64,000 bases of DNA from Azospirillum picis (GCF_017876115.1 NZ_JAGINO010000001.1:1-64000); one strand, 5' to 3'. Shown: positions 26,884 through 36,505, counted from the first letter of the stretch. Numbers and translations: made by a program. The notes: generated from the sequence alone by a model not told the origin.

Positions 26884-27717
26884 ATGGACAGCCTGGACGT
26901 CACGGTGCGCGAGACTGAAACGGTCGAATTGTCGCTGTGGCGGCGGTTGCGCACCGATGCCGTTCGGGTGGCGGAGGAGGAGGCCGGCCTCGCGCCCTTC
27001 CTGTACGACGCGATCCTGGCGCGTAACGGCTTCGGCCCGGCGCTGGCAGCCCTGCTGGTGCGCAAGCTGGCAGACCGCGCCATGCCGGAGGACCGGCTGG
27101 CCGCCGTGGTGCGCGACGCCATGGACGCCGATCCCTCCATCGTCGAAGCCGCCGCCGCCGATCTCGCCGCCATCCTGGCGCGCGACCCGGCGGCCGACGG
27201 CTGCCTGACACCGTTTCTTTATTTCAAGGGATACCATGCCCTGCAATGGCATCGCGTCGCCCATTGGCTGTGGAGGGGGCGGCGCCGAGACCTCGCCCAC
27301 TTCCTGCAGAGCCGGGTGTCGGAGGTGTTTGCCGTCGATATCCACCCGGCGGTTCCGGTGGGGCGCGGCGTCTTCATCGACCATGGCACCGGCGTGGTGA
27401 TCGGCGAGACGGCGGTCATCGGCAACGACGTTTCGATCCTGCAGAACGTCACGCTCGGCGGCACCGGCAAGGAACATGGCGACCGCCATCCCAAGGTCCG
27501 GGACGGCGTGCTGTTGTCGGCCGGGGCCAAGGTGCTGGGCAACATCACCATCGGCGCTCATGCGAAGGTGGGAGCGGGCAGCGTCGTTCTGAAGGACGTG
27601 CCCGGATGTGCCACGGTGGCCGGTGTGCCAGCCAAGGTCGTCGGCTGGTGCCGCGGCGAGCCGGCGCCGGCGCTGACCATGGACCAGAGCCTGCAGCAGG
27701 GCGACTACAGCATCTGA
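26884..27717 (+). CDS. cysE: Serine O-acetyltransferase
   Basis: A 277-residue serine acetyltransferase, which makes O-acetylserine from serine and acetyl-CoA for cysteine synthesis. The N-terminal helical domain (ARDPAADGCLTPFLYFKGY and ALQWHRVAHWLW) is followed by the left-handed hexapeptide-repeat helix with catalytic DIHPAVPVGRGVFIDHG, then NVTLGGTGKEHGDRHPKV, and the C-terminal tail. The ATG at 26884 is the first start with the conserved N-terminus and a GGTGAAGG site. It follows pobR on the same strand, but the functional link is not obvious. A strong palindrome lies 72 bp after its stop. Confidence 0.93.
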   Translation: MDSLDVTVRETETVELSLWRRLRTDAVRVAEEEAGLAPFLYDAILARNGFGPALAALLVRKLADRAMPEDRLAAVVRDAMDADPSIVEAAAADLAAILARDPAADGCLTPFLYFKGYHALQWHRVAHWLWRGRRRDLAHFLQSRVSEVFAVDIHPAVPVGRGVFIDHGTGVVIGETAVIGNDVSILQNVTLGGTGKEHGDRHPKVRDGVLLSAGAKVLGNITIGAHAKVGAGSVVLKDVPGCATVAGVPAKVVGWCRGEPAPALTMDQSLQQGDYSI

Positions 27718-27744
27718 GGAGCGATAGCCCGGCGCCCCTGCCGT

Positions 27745-27972
27745 TCAGAGCAGCGGAAGCTGTATTTTCCCGCCGTCGTCGGCATGCCGGCGCGCAGCCA
27801 GGACGGCCGCATCCTGCGCGCCGTCCTGGCTGCGCGCCTTTCCGCTGGCGACCTGCTCTCCTGCGACGGTCACCACCCATGTCCAGCAATCCGGGCGCCA
27901 TGTCACCGCCAGCTCGCACCCGTGGATGCGGGTGATCGCGTTGCGGACGGACCAGACGGGAGGGACGGACAT
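27745..27972 (-). CDS. Small hypothetical protein whose 3' half is a palindrome
   Basis: A 75-residue frame, convergent with cysE. The first half looks protein-like (VWSVRNAITRIHGCELAVTW, RPDCWTWVVTVAGEQVA), while the second half (RSQDGAQDAAVLAARRHADD) is encoded by a long inverted repeat. ATG 27972 has GAG nearby; a TTG at 27993 could add seven residues. I recognise no family. It may be a small conserved protein whose end was extended by, or co-opted as, a terminator. Confidence 0.45.
   Translation of the reverse strand: MSVPPVWSVRNAITRIHGCELAVTWRPDCWTWVVTVAGEQVASGKARSQDGAQDAAVLAARRHADDGGKIQLPLL
27789..27838. terminator. Perfect 19-bp palindrome downstream of cysE
   Basis: The arms are exact complements: GGCGCGCAGCCAGGACGGC at 27789-27807 and its reverse complement at 27820-27838, with a 12-nt loop that contains CGCA/TGCG. 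The predicted stem is very stable and symmetric, so it would form in transcripts of either strand. It ends with CTT rather than a T-run. Likely a bidirectional termination or mRNA-stabilising structure for convergent cysE and the small gene. Confidence 0.6.
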
Positions 27973-27993
27973 GGGGCTCTCAGGGATGGTCAA

Positions 27994-28348
27994 GGCACAG
28001 GTCCTGGCGGAAGCGCCGCGGCGCTTCTCAAGACGGACCGGGTATATATCCTATCATGTCGTGAGCCAACATCGGCAGGCGGTGGCGCCCCGTAATCTCC
28101 GACCGCGGCACGTGCCGTGACGCGGGGCGCGACAGGAAAACCGCAAATTGCAAGGTGCCGTCTCAAAATGCGACCGGGAATGCAGGCGGTGGCATTATCG
28201 TAACAAAAGGCAATGTGGCCTGCGGAATGAAAAGGCCGCCGACGCATCGATCCAGTGTCTGGCCTCGTTTTTGCTGCATGCGAATGATGGCGGACGCGCG
28301 TAAGCGACGCGGACCGTTCGCGCCATTCCTCCAGCGCCCGGAAACACC
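27994..28348. other. Intergenic region upstream of the chemoreceptor
   Basis: No gene is supported in these 355 bases. The stretch around 28045-28075 is AT-richer (GGTATATATCCTATCATG) and could be a promoter, but no consensus stands out. The remainder shows no repeats or hairpins I can support. Confidence 0.4.
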
Positions 28349-30019
28349 ATGATCACGATGACGACGCACGACGCCCAGCGGAAGCGCTTCACGACTTTCG
28401 GTATCACCGATGACGACATCCGGTTGCTGCGGGACAACGCCCACTTCGTCGATCGTGACCTGCCCGGCCTGCTGGAGTCCTGGCAAGCGCACTTCGCACC
28501 ATGGCCGGAAATCCATTCCGCCCTGATGAAACCGGAGGTGCACAAGCTGCGGGTCGCACACTGGATGCGGGTCGCCGCAGGCCGGCTCGATGACGGCTTC
28601 GTCGAATCCGCCCAGCGACTGGCCGCCATCTTCTACGCCAACGGCGTTCCGAGCTACGCCGTGGCGATCTGTCACCACACGGTCATGACCGGCATCCTGG
28701 GTGTGCTCGGGCTCAACGGGGCGGCCGGATCCTTCCAGGGCCTTTTCAGCCCCGCCAAGGAACGCAAGGCGCATGCCCTGCGCGCGGCGATCACCAAGCT
28801 GGCCTGGATGGACTTGGAACTGCTTCTCGAAACCTATGCGGAAGCCGAGCAGGAAAGCCGCCGTCATGCCCTGGAAGCGATGGCCGACACGGTGGAGCGT
28901 GAAGCCCGCGACGCCGTCGCCCTGGTCGCAAGGCACACCGACGGCATGGCCCGCGATGCGGAGAGCATGGCGAACTCCGCCCTGACCGTCGGCAACAATT
29001 CCCGCGAGGTCGCCGCTGCCGCCGACCAGGCGCTCAATACGGCGCAGACGGTGGCTGCAGCCACCGAGGAACTGGCGGCCTCGATCAGCGACATCATGCA
29101 GCGCGTGACCCATTCCGGCACCGTCACCCGCCGGGCGGTCGAAAATGGCAACCGTACCCAGGCGACGATCCGCTCCCTGTCCGACACCGTGGGAAGGATC
29201 GGCGAGGTCGCCAAGCTGATCGGCGCCATTGCCGGCCAGACGAACCTGTTGGCGCTCAACGCCACCATCGAGGCGGCTCGCGCCGGCGAGGCCGGAAAGG
29301 GCTTCGCTGTCGTCGCCCAGGAGGTGAAGAACCTCGCCAGCCAGACCGCCCGTTCGACGGAGGAGATCGCCCGCCAGATCGGCGACATCGAGACGGTCAC
29401 CGCAGCCGCCGTGACGGCGGTCGCCGAAATCAGCGTCACGATCGACGAGATCAATCAGGTCTCCGCCGACATCGCGGCGGCGATGGAGCAGCAGGCCCAG
29501 GCGACGCAGGAGATCAGCCGCAGCGTCGTTGATACCTCCGATGCCGCGCGGGAAGTGTCCGACCGGATCGGTGCGGTGTCGAGCGAGGCTGTCCAAACCG
29601 GCACACAGGCATCCGGCGTGCAGAGGAACGCCCGCGAGGTGGCGCACAGCATCGAGGCGCTCCGGCGGGTCCTGGTGCGGGTGGTCCGTACCTCCACCAG
29701 CGACGCGGATCGCCGTCAGTCCGAACGCCTGGAATTGGACGAGCCGTGCTTGATCGCACGCCGGCAGGGAAACCTTGAGGGGCGCATCGTCAACATTTCG
29801 CTCGGTGGTGCCCACATCCAGGGCGTTGCGGGTCTGGTCACCGGCAGCACGGTCACGCTGGACATCCCGCGCTACCGGGCCAGCATCCTCGCAACGGTCC
29901 TCGGCGCCGGGGACCATGGCGCCCATTTCGCCTTCCGGCAGGATCTCGCCGACTGCGAAAGCTTCCAGGCAGCCTTCGCCGCCATGAAGGCGAACAGCCG
30001 GTCTCGTCAGGCGGCCTGA
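28349..30019 (+). CDS. Globin-like domain chemoreceptor with C-terminal PilZ domain
   Basis: A 556-residue soluble receptor in three parts. Residues 10-165 resemble the protoglobin sensor of globin-coupled receptors (conserved [16 protein letters not shown]). Residues about 175-455 are a chemoreceptor signalling domain with the hairpin tip region [20 protein letters not shown]. Residues about 460-550 are PilZ, with the c-di-GMP motifs RRQSER and NISLGGAHI. There is no transmembrane segment. Aligned by eye to aerotaxis globin receptors, the proximal heme histidine in the F helix appears replaced ([11 protein letters not shown] instead of an H-x-x-x-G pattern), so heme and oxygen sensing are uncertain. 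PilZ-bearing receptors are known in Azospirillum. Confidence 0.87.
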   Translation: MITMTTHDAQRKRFTTFGITDDDIRLLRDNAHFVDRDLPGLLESWQAHFAPWPEIHSALMKPEVHKLRVAHWMRVAAGRLDDGFVESAQRLAAIFYANGVPSYAVAICHHTVMTGILGVLGLNGAAGSFQGLFSPAKERKAHALRAAITKLAWMDLELLLETYAEAEQESRRHALEAMADTVEREARDAVALVARHTDGMARDAESMANSALTVGNNSREVAAAADQALNTAQTVAAATEELAASISDIMQRVTHSGTVTRRAVENGNRTQATIRSLSDTVGRIGEVAKLIGAIAGQTNLLALNATIEAARAGEAGKGFAVVAQEVKNLASQTARSTEEIARQIGDIETVTAAAVTAVAEISVTIDEINQVSADIAAAMEQQAQATQEISRSVVDTSDAAREVSDRIGAVSSEAVQTGTQASGVQRNAREVAHSIEALRRVLVRVVRTSTSDADRRQSERLELDEPCLIARRQGNLEGRIVNISLGGAHIQGVAGLVTGSTVTLDIPRYRASILATVLGAGDHGAHFAFRQDLADCESFQAAFAAMKANSRSRQAA

Positions 30020-30398
30020 GCGGCCACGGCGCGCGCATATGACGCCCTCTTCCGCCCGGGAGAGGGCGATTATCGCCAAATGCGATCGTCGTGCCTGAGC
30101 GGCCGCCCCGGCTTGCGGCGGGAAGAGGCAGACGGGAGCCCGGAAAAGACGGGGCGACGTTCGCCCGAGAGGTGGAAGAGGAACTGGGCCGCCCATTCGG
30201 CTGGAGTCCCCGCGTTTCGTCGGCGGGTTGGAGGCTTCCGCCGCCAACGAACCCGGCCGCAGAGGCGAGGCCGCTCTCTGCCACGCGGCGCTCGACGGCA
30301 TTCCGGTCCCGCAGCCTGCGTCGAACTCGCACCGCCGACCCCGTGGCCGGGTTATCCCGCTGCTGCCGTCCAGCGACGGCTGAGAGCCGCCGGCGGCG
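30020..30398. other. Convergent intergenic region between receptor gene and FDH operon
   Basis: These 379 bases separate two convergent genes and hold no supported gene. An 8-bp perfect hairpin, CGCCCTCT/AGAGGGCG at 30043-30050 and 30061-30068, is a candidate terminator for the receptor transcript. The rest looks like non-coding high-GC DNA. Confidence 0.45.
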
Positions 30399-33173
30399 TC
30401 ACGCCGCCTCGTCCGTGAAGGCTGGGGCTTTCCCGATCCGGATCGCGCAGTACTTGAACTCCGGGATCTTGCCGAAGGGATCGAGTTGCGGATTGGTCAG
30501 CAGGTTGGCCGCCGCCTCGGCGTAGGCGAAGGGGATGAACACCAGTCCGACCGGCATGCGGTCGTCGACTCGCGCCTTCAGGCGAATCGTGCCGCGGCGG
30601 CTCGACACCTGCATGCAATCCCCGGCCCCGAGGCCGGCGCGGGTGAGATCCTGCGGCGAGACGTAAGCCACCGCCTCCGGCTCGACGGCATCGAGGACAC
30701 TGGATCGGCGGGTCATCGAGCCGGTGTGCCAATGTTCGAGTTGACGGCCGGTGGTGAGCACCAGCGGGTAGTCCGCGTCGGGCATCTCGGCCGGATTGAT
30801 CGGCGTCGCCGGAACGATCCGGCCGCGGCCGGACTTGGTCGGAAAGCCGTTGCCGAAGACGATGTCGTGGCCGGGTTCGTCGGGGCTGTCGACGGGGTAG
30901 GTCACAGATCCCTCACGCTCGACCCGCTCCCATGTGATGTTGGCGAGCGACGGCATGGCTCCCGCCATCTCGGCGAACACGTCGCGGGCGTGGCGGTAAT
31001 CCCAGTCGAGACCGAGACCGCGGGCCATCTCCTGGATGATCCACAGGTCCTGGCGAGCCTGTCCGGGCAGCGGCACCGCGGCGCGGCCCATCTGGACCTG
31101 ACGGTTGGTGTTGGTGACGGTGCCGTCCTTTTCCGGCCAGGCCGAGGCCGGCAGGACGACGTCGGCGTATTTGGCGGTTTCGGTCAGGAAGATGTCCTGC
31201 ACCACGAGGTGGTCCAGCATGGCCAGCGCCTCGCGCGCGTGGTTCACGTCCGGATCGGACATGGCGGGGTTCTCGCCCTCGACATAGAGCCCCCTGATCC
31301 GACCGTCATGGACCGCATCCATGATCTCGACGACGGTCAGCCCGCGCTTGTCGTCCAGCCTGGTTCCCCAGTAGCGCTCGTAGAAGGCCCGGACCTCCGG
31401 ATCCTCGACGGGCTTGTAGTCGGGATAGAACATCGGGATGAGGCCGGCGTCGGAGGCGCCCTGGACATTGTTCTGGCCGCGCAGCGGATGCAGCCCGGTG
31501 CCGGGGCGGCCGATCTGCCCGGTGATGAGCGCGAGCGCGATCAGGCAGCGGCTGTTGTCCGTGCCGTGGATGTGCTGGGAGATGCCCATGCCCCAGAAGA
31601 TGATCGCCGACTTGGCCCGGGCGAAGAGCCGTGCCACCTCCCTCAGGGTCGCCGCCGGAATGCCGCAGACCGCCTCCATCGCCTCCGGCGGGTACGGCCT
31701 GACCGTTTCTGCCAGCGTCTCGAAATCCTCGGTGTTCGCCTGGACGTACTGGCGGTCGTAGAGATCCTCCTCAATGATCGTGTGCAGCATGGCGTTGAGC
31801 ATCGACACGTCACGCCCCGGCGTGAACTGCAGCATGTGGGTGGCATGGCGGGCCATCGCCAGCCCGCGCGGATCCATGACGATGAGCTTGGCTCCCCGCT
31901 CCGCGGCATTCTTGAAGAACGTCGCCGCCACAGGATGGTTTTCCGTCGGGTTGGCGCCGATGATGACGATCACCTCGGCATCGGCGGCGGCCATGAACGG
32001 CGCCGACACCGCGCCCGACCCGACGCCCTCGATCAGTGCCGCGACCGATGAGGCGTGGCAGAGCCGCGTGCAGTGGTCGACATTGTTGGTGCCGAAGCCG
32101 CTGCGGACCAGCTTCTGGAAGAGATAGGCCTCCTCGTTGCTGCCCTTGGCCGAGCCGAAGCCGGCAAGCGCCCCGCCGCCCCGCTCGTCGCGGATCCGTT
32201 TGAGGCCGCCGGCCGCTGCGGCCAGCGCCTCGTCCCAGGTCGCCTCGCGGAAATGGGTGAAGGGATCCAGCGGGTCGATGTCGACATCGCGCTTGGGAAC
32301 GCCCTCCCTCCGGATCAGCGGCACGGTCAGGCGGTCGCGGTGATGGGCATAGTCGAAGCCGAAGCGGCCCTTGACGCACAGGCGGTTGCGGTTGGATGGG
32401 CCATCGCGGCCATCGACGGCGACGATCCTGTCGCTGCGGATCCTGTAGGTGAGCTGGCAGCCCACGCCGCAATAGGGACAGACGGACGCGACCTCGCGCT
32501 CGGGCGCATTGGCGTAGACGCCCCGGCCGTCCAGCAGCGTCGCCGGCATCAGCGCGCCGGTCGGGCATGCCTGGACGCATTCGCCGCAGGCGACGCAGGT
32601 CGAGTTGCCCATCGGGTCGTCGAAGTCGAAGATGATCTTCTCCAGGGGGCCGCGCGCGGCCATGCCGATGACGTCGTTGACCTGGACCTCGCGGCAGGCG
32701 CGGACGCACAGGGTGCAATGGATGCAGGCGTCGAGCTGGACCGCCATCGCCGGATGCGACAGGTCGTCGACCTTGGTCGGACGGTCGGCGGCGGGAAAGC
32801 GGCTGCCGGACACCCCCACGCGATCGGCCCATCTCCAGAACCCGGAGTCGGGATCATGCGCCGTCTCGCGACCCGGCTGGTCGGCGAGCAGAAGCTCGAA
32901 CACCAGCTTGCGGGATGCCTTGGCGCGGTCCGAGGCCGACCTGACCGCCATGCCCGGCATTGGCTTGCGGATGCAGGAGGCGGCAAGCACGCGCTCGCCC
33001 TCGATTTCCACCATGCAGGCCCGGCAATTGCCGTCCGGGCGGTAGCCCGGCTCCGGCCGGTGGCAGAGGTGGGGAATGTCCGTGCCGAGCCGCTCGGCGA
33101 CCTGCCAGATGGTTTCGCCGGGGCGGGCGACCACCGCAACCCCGTCCAGGGTGAACCCGATGCCCTCGGACAT
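30399..33173 (-). CDS. fdh1A: NAD-dependent formate dehydrogenase, alpha (catalytic) subunit, FDH1 type
   Basis: A 924-residue molybdopterin enzyme that oxidises formate to CO2. In order: a [2Fe-2S] ferredoxin domain (CHRPEPGYRPDGNCRACMVEI region), histidine/cysteine and two [4Fe-4S] clusters (CIHCTLCVRACREVQ and CVACGECVQACP), the cluster next to the cofactor (CPYCGVGCQLTYR), then the bis-MGD domains. The metal-ligand position is cysteine 372 in RLCHASS, so it is not a selenoprotein. Overall plan matches Methylobacterium FDH1, which uses tungsten; metal choice here is unknown. ATG 33173 follows GGAGA and starts 11 bases after the beta stop. Confidence 0.92.
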   Translation of the reverse strand: MSEGIGFTLDGVAVVARPGETIWQVAERLGTDIPHLCHRPEPGYRPDGNCRACMVEIEGERVLAASCIRKPMPGMAVRSASDRAKASRKLVFELLLADQPGRETAHDPDSGFWRWADRVGVSGSRFPAADRPTKVDDLSHPAMAVQLDACIHCTLCVRACREVQVNDVIGMAARGPLEKIIFDFDDPMGNSTCVACGECVQACPTGALMPATLLDGRGVYANAPEREVASVCPYCGVGCQLTYRIRSDRIVAVDGRDGPSNRNRLCVKGRFGFDYAHHRDRLTVPLIRREGVPKRDVDIDPLDPFTHFREATWDEALAAAAGGLKRIRDERGGGALAGFGSAKGSNEEAYLFQKLVRSGFGTNNVDHCTRLCHASSVAALIEGVGSGAVSAPFMAAADAEVIVIIGANPTENHPVAATFFKNAAERGAKLIVMDPRGLAMARHATHMLQFTPGRDVSMLNAMLHTIIEEDLYDRQYVQANTEDFETLAETVRPYPPEAMEAVCGIPAATLREVARLFARAKSAIIFWGMGISQHIHGTDNSRCLIALALITGQIGRPGTGLHPLRGQNNVQGASDAGLIPMFYPDYKPVEDPEVRAFYERYWGTRLDDKRGLTVVEIMDAVHDGRIRGLYVEGENPAMSDPDVNHAREALAMLDHLVVQDIFLTETAKYADVVLPASAWPEKDGTVTNTNRQVQMGRAAVPLPGQARQDLWIIQEMARGLGLDWDYRHARDVFAEMAGAMPSLANITWERVEREGSVTYPVDSPDEPGHDIVFGNGFPTKSGRGRIVPATPINPAEMPDADYPLVLTTGRQLEHWHTGSMTRRSSVLDAVEPEAVAYVSPQDLTRAGLGAGDCMQVSSRRGTIRLKARVDDRMPVGLVFIPFAYAEAAANLLTNPQLDPFGKIPEFKYCAIRIGKAPAFTDEAA

Positions 33174-33183
33174 GGCGGTCTCC

Positions 33184-34941
33184 TTATCCCCCGGCACTCC
33201 GCAGCGGGGTGAACGCGTCGCGGAAGTGCGTCATGACCTGTTTGATCGGGTTCATCGCGGCTTGGCCGAGGCCGCAGATCGACGCGTCGCCCATCACCCT
33301 GCCGAGTTCGGCCAGGAGATCCTCGTCCCATGCCGGCTGGCTGATCAACTGCACGGCCTTTTCGGTGCCGACGCGGCAGGGCGTGCATTGGCCGCAGCTC
33401 TCGTCCTCGAAGAACTTGAGGAGGTTCAGCGTGACCTCGCGGATGTCGTCCTTGTCCGACAGCACGATCACGGCGGCGGACCCGATGAAGGAGCCGTAGG
33501 GCTCCAGCGTCCCGAAATCGAGCGGGATGTCGGCCATGGACGCCGGCAGGATGCCACCGGACGGTCCGCCGGGCAGATAGGCCGCCAGCCGGTGCCCGTC
33601 GGCCATGCCGCCACAATGGGTGTCGACCAGGTCCCGCAGCGTCGTGCCGGCCGGAGCGAGCTTGACGCCGGGATCCCTGACCCGCCCCGAAACCGAGTAG
33701 GTGCGCAGCCCCCGCCGGCCGTTGGCGCCATGGCTTGCGAACCAGGCGCTGCCCTTCTCCAGGATCTCGCGGACCCAGAACACCGTCTCGACATTGTTGA
33801 TCAGGGTCGGCCGGCCGAACAGGCCGACCACCGACGGGAAGGGGGGCTTGTGCCGCGGCAGGCCGCGTTTTCCTTCGATGCTCTCCAGCATCGCCGATTC
33901 CTCGCCGCAGATATAGGCGCCCGCCCCCCGGCGCAGATGGATCCTGGTGTGGGGTGAGAAGCCGGCAGCCTCGATCTTCGGGATTTCGCGCAGCAGGATT
34001 TCCCGGCATTGCGGGTATTCGTCGCGCAGGTAGATGTAGATGTCGGTGGCTTCGATGGCCCAGGCGCCGATCAGCGTCCCTTCGAGGAAACGGTGGGGAT
34101 CGCGTTCCAGGTGGAAGCGGTCCTTGAAGGTCCCGGGTTCTCCCTCGTCGCCGTTGATCGCCATCAGGCGCGGGCCCTGCTCGGCCCGGACGGCGCGCCA
34201 TTTCCGTCCGGTCGGGAAGCCGGCGCCTCCGAGGCCGCGGATGCTGGAATCCTCCAGGCTCGCGATCACGCTTTCGGTGTCGCGCGTGCCGTCGAGGCAT
34301 TCGCCGAGAACGCGATAACCACCCCCGGCGAGATAGTCGGCGAAGCCGATGTAATCGGGGATGGCCGGCTGGAGGCGGCCGTGCGCCACGGCGTCCAGCA
34401 CGCTGCCGACCGTCGCTTTCTCATGCAGGCTGTGGCCGATTGCCGCGACCGGCGCCTTGTCGCAGCCGCCCATGCAGGGAGCCCGCATCACGCGGACCTG
34501 GGTTCCGTCCACACCGGCCTTGAGCGCTTCCAGGAGGGTCCCGGCCCCGGCAAGGGTGCAACTCAGCGAATCGCAGACGCGGATGGTCACCTTCGGTGGG
34601 GCGGGTTCGCCGTCCAGCACGATGTCGAAATGTGCATAGAAGGACGCGACCTCAAAGACCTCGACCAGTGCCAGTCGCATCTCCTTCGCCAGGGCGGCGA
34701 GATGGCGCGCCTGCAGGCAGCCGTAATGGTCCTGGATCAGGTGCAGGTGTTCGATCAGCAGGTCGGGCCGCCGAGGCCGGTCGCCGAGAAGCGCACGGAC
34801 CTCATCCAGGCTGGCAGGGTCGACCTGCCGGCCCTTCTGTTGCTGGCGCGTCTTGCGGCGGCCCGAGCCCGGATGGACGCTGCGGGCGGAAGCGTTGGCG
34901 CGCGGGGCCGTCGGGCTGGTCCTGGGGGGCGGCGAGGTCAC
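33184..34941 (-). CDS. fdh1B: Formate dehydrogenase beta subunit, NuoE-NuoF fusion
   Basis: A 585-residue NAD-reducing subunit. Residues about 40-190 are NuoE-like with a thioredoxin-fold [2Fe-2S] site (CDSLSC and CMGGCD); residues about 215-580 are NuoF-like with the NADH/FMN region (GLGGAGFPTGRKW, GDEGEPGTFKDR, GAGAYICGEESAMLES) and a [4Fe-4S] site (CGQCTPCRVG). Electrons from formate pass to NAD+. The fused layout is that of Methylobacterium Fdh1B; in Rhodobacter and Cupriavidus the two parts are separate genes. The start codon is GTG at 34941, with no strong ribosome site. It is the first gene of the pair; no fdhD or chaperone gene is adjacent. Confidence 0.92.
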   Translation of the reverse strand: MTSPPPRTSPTAPRANASARSVHPGSGRRKTRQQQKGRQVDPASLDEVRALLGDRPRRPDLLIEHLHLIQDHYGCLQARHLAALAKEMRLALVEVFEVASFYAHFDIVLDGEPAPPKVTIRVCDSLSCTLAGAGTLLEALKAGVDGTQVRVMRAPCMGGCDKAPVAAIGHSLHEKATVGSVLDAVAHGRLQPAIPDYIGFADYLAGGGYRVLGECLDGTRDTESVIASLEDSSIRGLGGAGFPTGRKWRAVRAEQGPRLMAINGDEGEPGTFKDRFHLERDPHRFLEGTLIGAWAIEATDIYIYLRDEYPQCREILLREIPKIEAAGFSPHTRIHLRRGAGAYICGEESAMLESIEGKRGLPRHKPPFPSVVGLFGRPTLINNVETVFWVREILEKGSAWFASHGANGRRGLRTYSVSGRVRDPGVKLAPAGTTLRDLVDTHCGGMADGHRLAAYLPGGPSGGILPASMADIPLDFGTLEPYGSFIGSAAVIVLSDKDDIREVTLNLLKFFEDESCGQCTPCRVGTEKAVQLISQPAWDEDLLAELGRVMGDASICGLGQAAMNPIKQVMTHFRDAFTPLRSAGG

Positions 34942-35098
34942 GAATGTCTGGCTTCCGCTGGATGCGTCGTGTCCCTGATGATCCCCAACCTAGCATCTCG
35001 GCACGCGGCATACGACGTATCATAAGCAGTACGTGTTACTGATTGTAGGATATAAAGATAATTCCCGCCTGACGTTCCGGCCCGGCCGCCGCCTGCTC
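34942..35098 (-). promoter_or_regulatory. Probable promoter region of the formate dehydrogenase operon
   Basis: The 157 bases upstream of the beta subunit contain an AT-rich tract at about 35010-35062 (with ATACGACGTAT, a near-palindrome, at 35008-35018), unlike surrounding DNA. It is bounded on the far side by repeat copy B. No sigma-54 GG/GC spacing was found. The promoter call is positional. Confidence 0.4.
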
Positions 35099-35204
35099 CT
35101 AAAGCCTGCCTGGTGCTTATTGAAGCACCAGGCAGGCCCTAAACTTTTGATCTTCCGTGTGATTCAAGTTTCAAGCGATACCGCTTGAAACGATCACACT
35201 CTAG
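35099..35204 (+). repeat. Palindromic intergenic repeat, copy B
   Basis: This copy has a perfect 15-bp hairpin with a four-base loop (GCCTGCCTGGTGCTT at 35104-35118 with its complement at 35123-35137). A linker follows, then a second hairpin GTTTCAAGCG/CGCTTGAAAC (35168-35191) enclosed in an outer GTGTGAT/ATCACAC stem (35157-35199). It ends in CTCTAG. The terminal CTA at 35201-35203 is, on the minus strand, the TAG stop codon of the CBS-domain gene. Homologous to copies A and C. Confidence 0.85.
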
Positions 35205-36505
35205 GTCCCCGCCGGCTGGTCGACGTGGGGAACCACCAGCACCTTGTCGATGCGCCGTCCGTCCATGTCGACAACCTCGAAGCGGACGCCGGCCCATTCG
35301 ACGACCTCGCCGGCCTGAGGCACATGACCCAGCCGGTGCAGCACCAGTCCGGCCACCGTGTGGAAGTCGCCGGCATCGCGCAGCCCGCGCACTCCGACCG
35401 TATCCTCGAACTCGTCGACCGGCATCCAGCCTTCCACCAGCCAGGAGCCGTCCTCCCGCCGGATGGCGGCCGTCTCCACAGCCTCGCCGGCCTCCGGCAG
35501 GTCGCCGGCGATGGTTTCCAGGATGTCGGTGAGGGTGACCAGGCCCTCGATGCTGCCATACTCGTCCACCACCATCGCCAGATGGTGTCCGGAGGTCTTC
35601 ATCAGGTCGAGCAGCTTCAGGATCGGCGTGCCGTCATGCACGACCAGCGGCCGGGTGGCTTCGCTTTCCAGGTCGAAGGGGCGGCCCTGGACGACGGCGC
35701 CGAGCAGGTCGCGGGTGTGGACGATGCCGGCCAGCTCGTCGAGGGAGCCGCGGCACACCGGATAGCGCGAGTGGCTGCCGGCGCGGATCGCCTCGAGCAA
35801 TTCCGCCTGCGGCCTGGCCGGGTCGAGCCAGGCGACATCCGGCCGCGGGATCATGATGCTGCGCACGCTCCGGTCGGCCAGACGCAGCACGCCGTCGATC
35901 ATCTCCTTCTCGGCGGGCGCGAAGACGCCGGCCTGGGTGCCCTCCGAGATCATCGAGCGGACCTCCTCCTCGGTGACCACCTCCTCCCGCTCGCCATGCA
36001 GCCCGAGCAGGCGCAGCAGCAGGTCGGTCGAGGCGCCGAGCAGCCAAACGAAGGGGGCAGCGATGCGGGACAGCACGCGCATCGGCGGCGCGATCAGCGA
36101 AGCGACGCGCTCCGGATTCTTCAGGGCGACGCGCTTGGGGATCAACTCGCCCAGCACGATGGACATGTAGGTGATGATCACCAGCACGCCGCCGACGCCC
36201 AGGACCTCGCCCCGCCCGGCCAAGATGGGGAAACCTTCGAGCCACTGGCCGAGCCGGTCGCCGAGCGTGGCGCCGCCGTAGGCGCCGGCGACGACGCCCA
36301 CCAGGGTGATGCCGATCTGGACCGTGCTGAGGAAACGGCTCGGCTCGTCGATCAGCCGCAGCGCCGTGCGGGCGCCGCGATCGCCCTGGTCCGCCAGATG
36401 CTGGAGCCGGGCCCGGCGCGAGGAGACGACGGCGAGTTCGGACATGGCGAACACGCCGTTGAGGAGGGTCAGCGCTATGATGATGGCGATCTCAAGCGAG
36501 AGCAT
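35201..36505 (-). CDS. CNNM/CorC-type membrane protein with CBS domains
   Basis: A 434-residue HlyC/CorC (CNNM) family protein. The N-terminal DUF21 membrane domain has about four helices (EIAIIIALTLLNGVFAMSEL, LSTVQIGITLVGVVAGAYGG, VLVIITYMSIVLGELIPKRV). A tandem CBS pair follows (VRSIMIPRPDVAWLD, LVTLTDILETIAGDLPE), then the C-terminal CorC_HlyC transporter-associated domain. Relatives are implicated in magnesium or cobalt export and maintenance. ATG 36505 begins directly with the first helix. The stop codon is contributed by repeat copy B. Confidence 0.9.
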   Translation of the reverse strand: MLSLEIAIIIALTLLNGVFAMSELAVVSSRRARLQHLADQGDRGARTALRLIDEPSRFLSTVQIGITLVGVVAGAYGGATLGDRLGQWLEGFPILAGRGEVLGVGGVLVIITYMSIVLGELIPKRVALKNPERVASLIAPPMRVLSRIAAPFVWLLGASTDLLLRLLGLHGEREEVVTEEEVRSMISEGTQAGVFAPAEKEMIDGVLRLADRSVRSIMIPRPDVAWLDPARPQAELLEAIRAGSHSRYPVCRGSLDELAGIVHTRDLLGAVVQGRPFDLESEATRPLVVHDGTPILKLLDLMKTSGHHLAMVVDEYGSIEGLVTLTDILETIAGDLPEAGEAVETAAIRREDGSWLVEGWMPVDEFEDTVGVRGLRDAGDFHTVAGLVLHRLGHVPQAGEVVEWAGVRFEVVDMDGRRIDKVLVVPHVDQPAGT

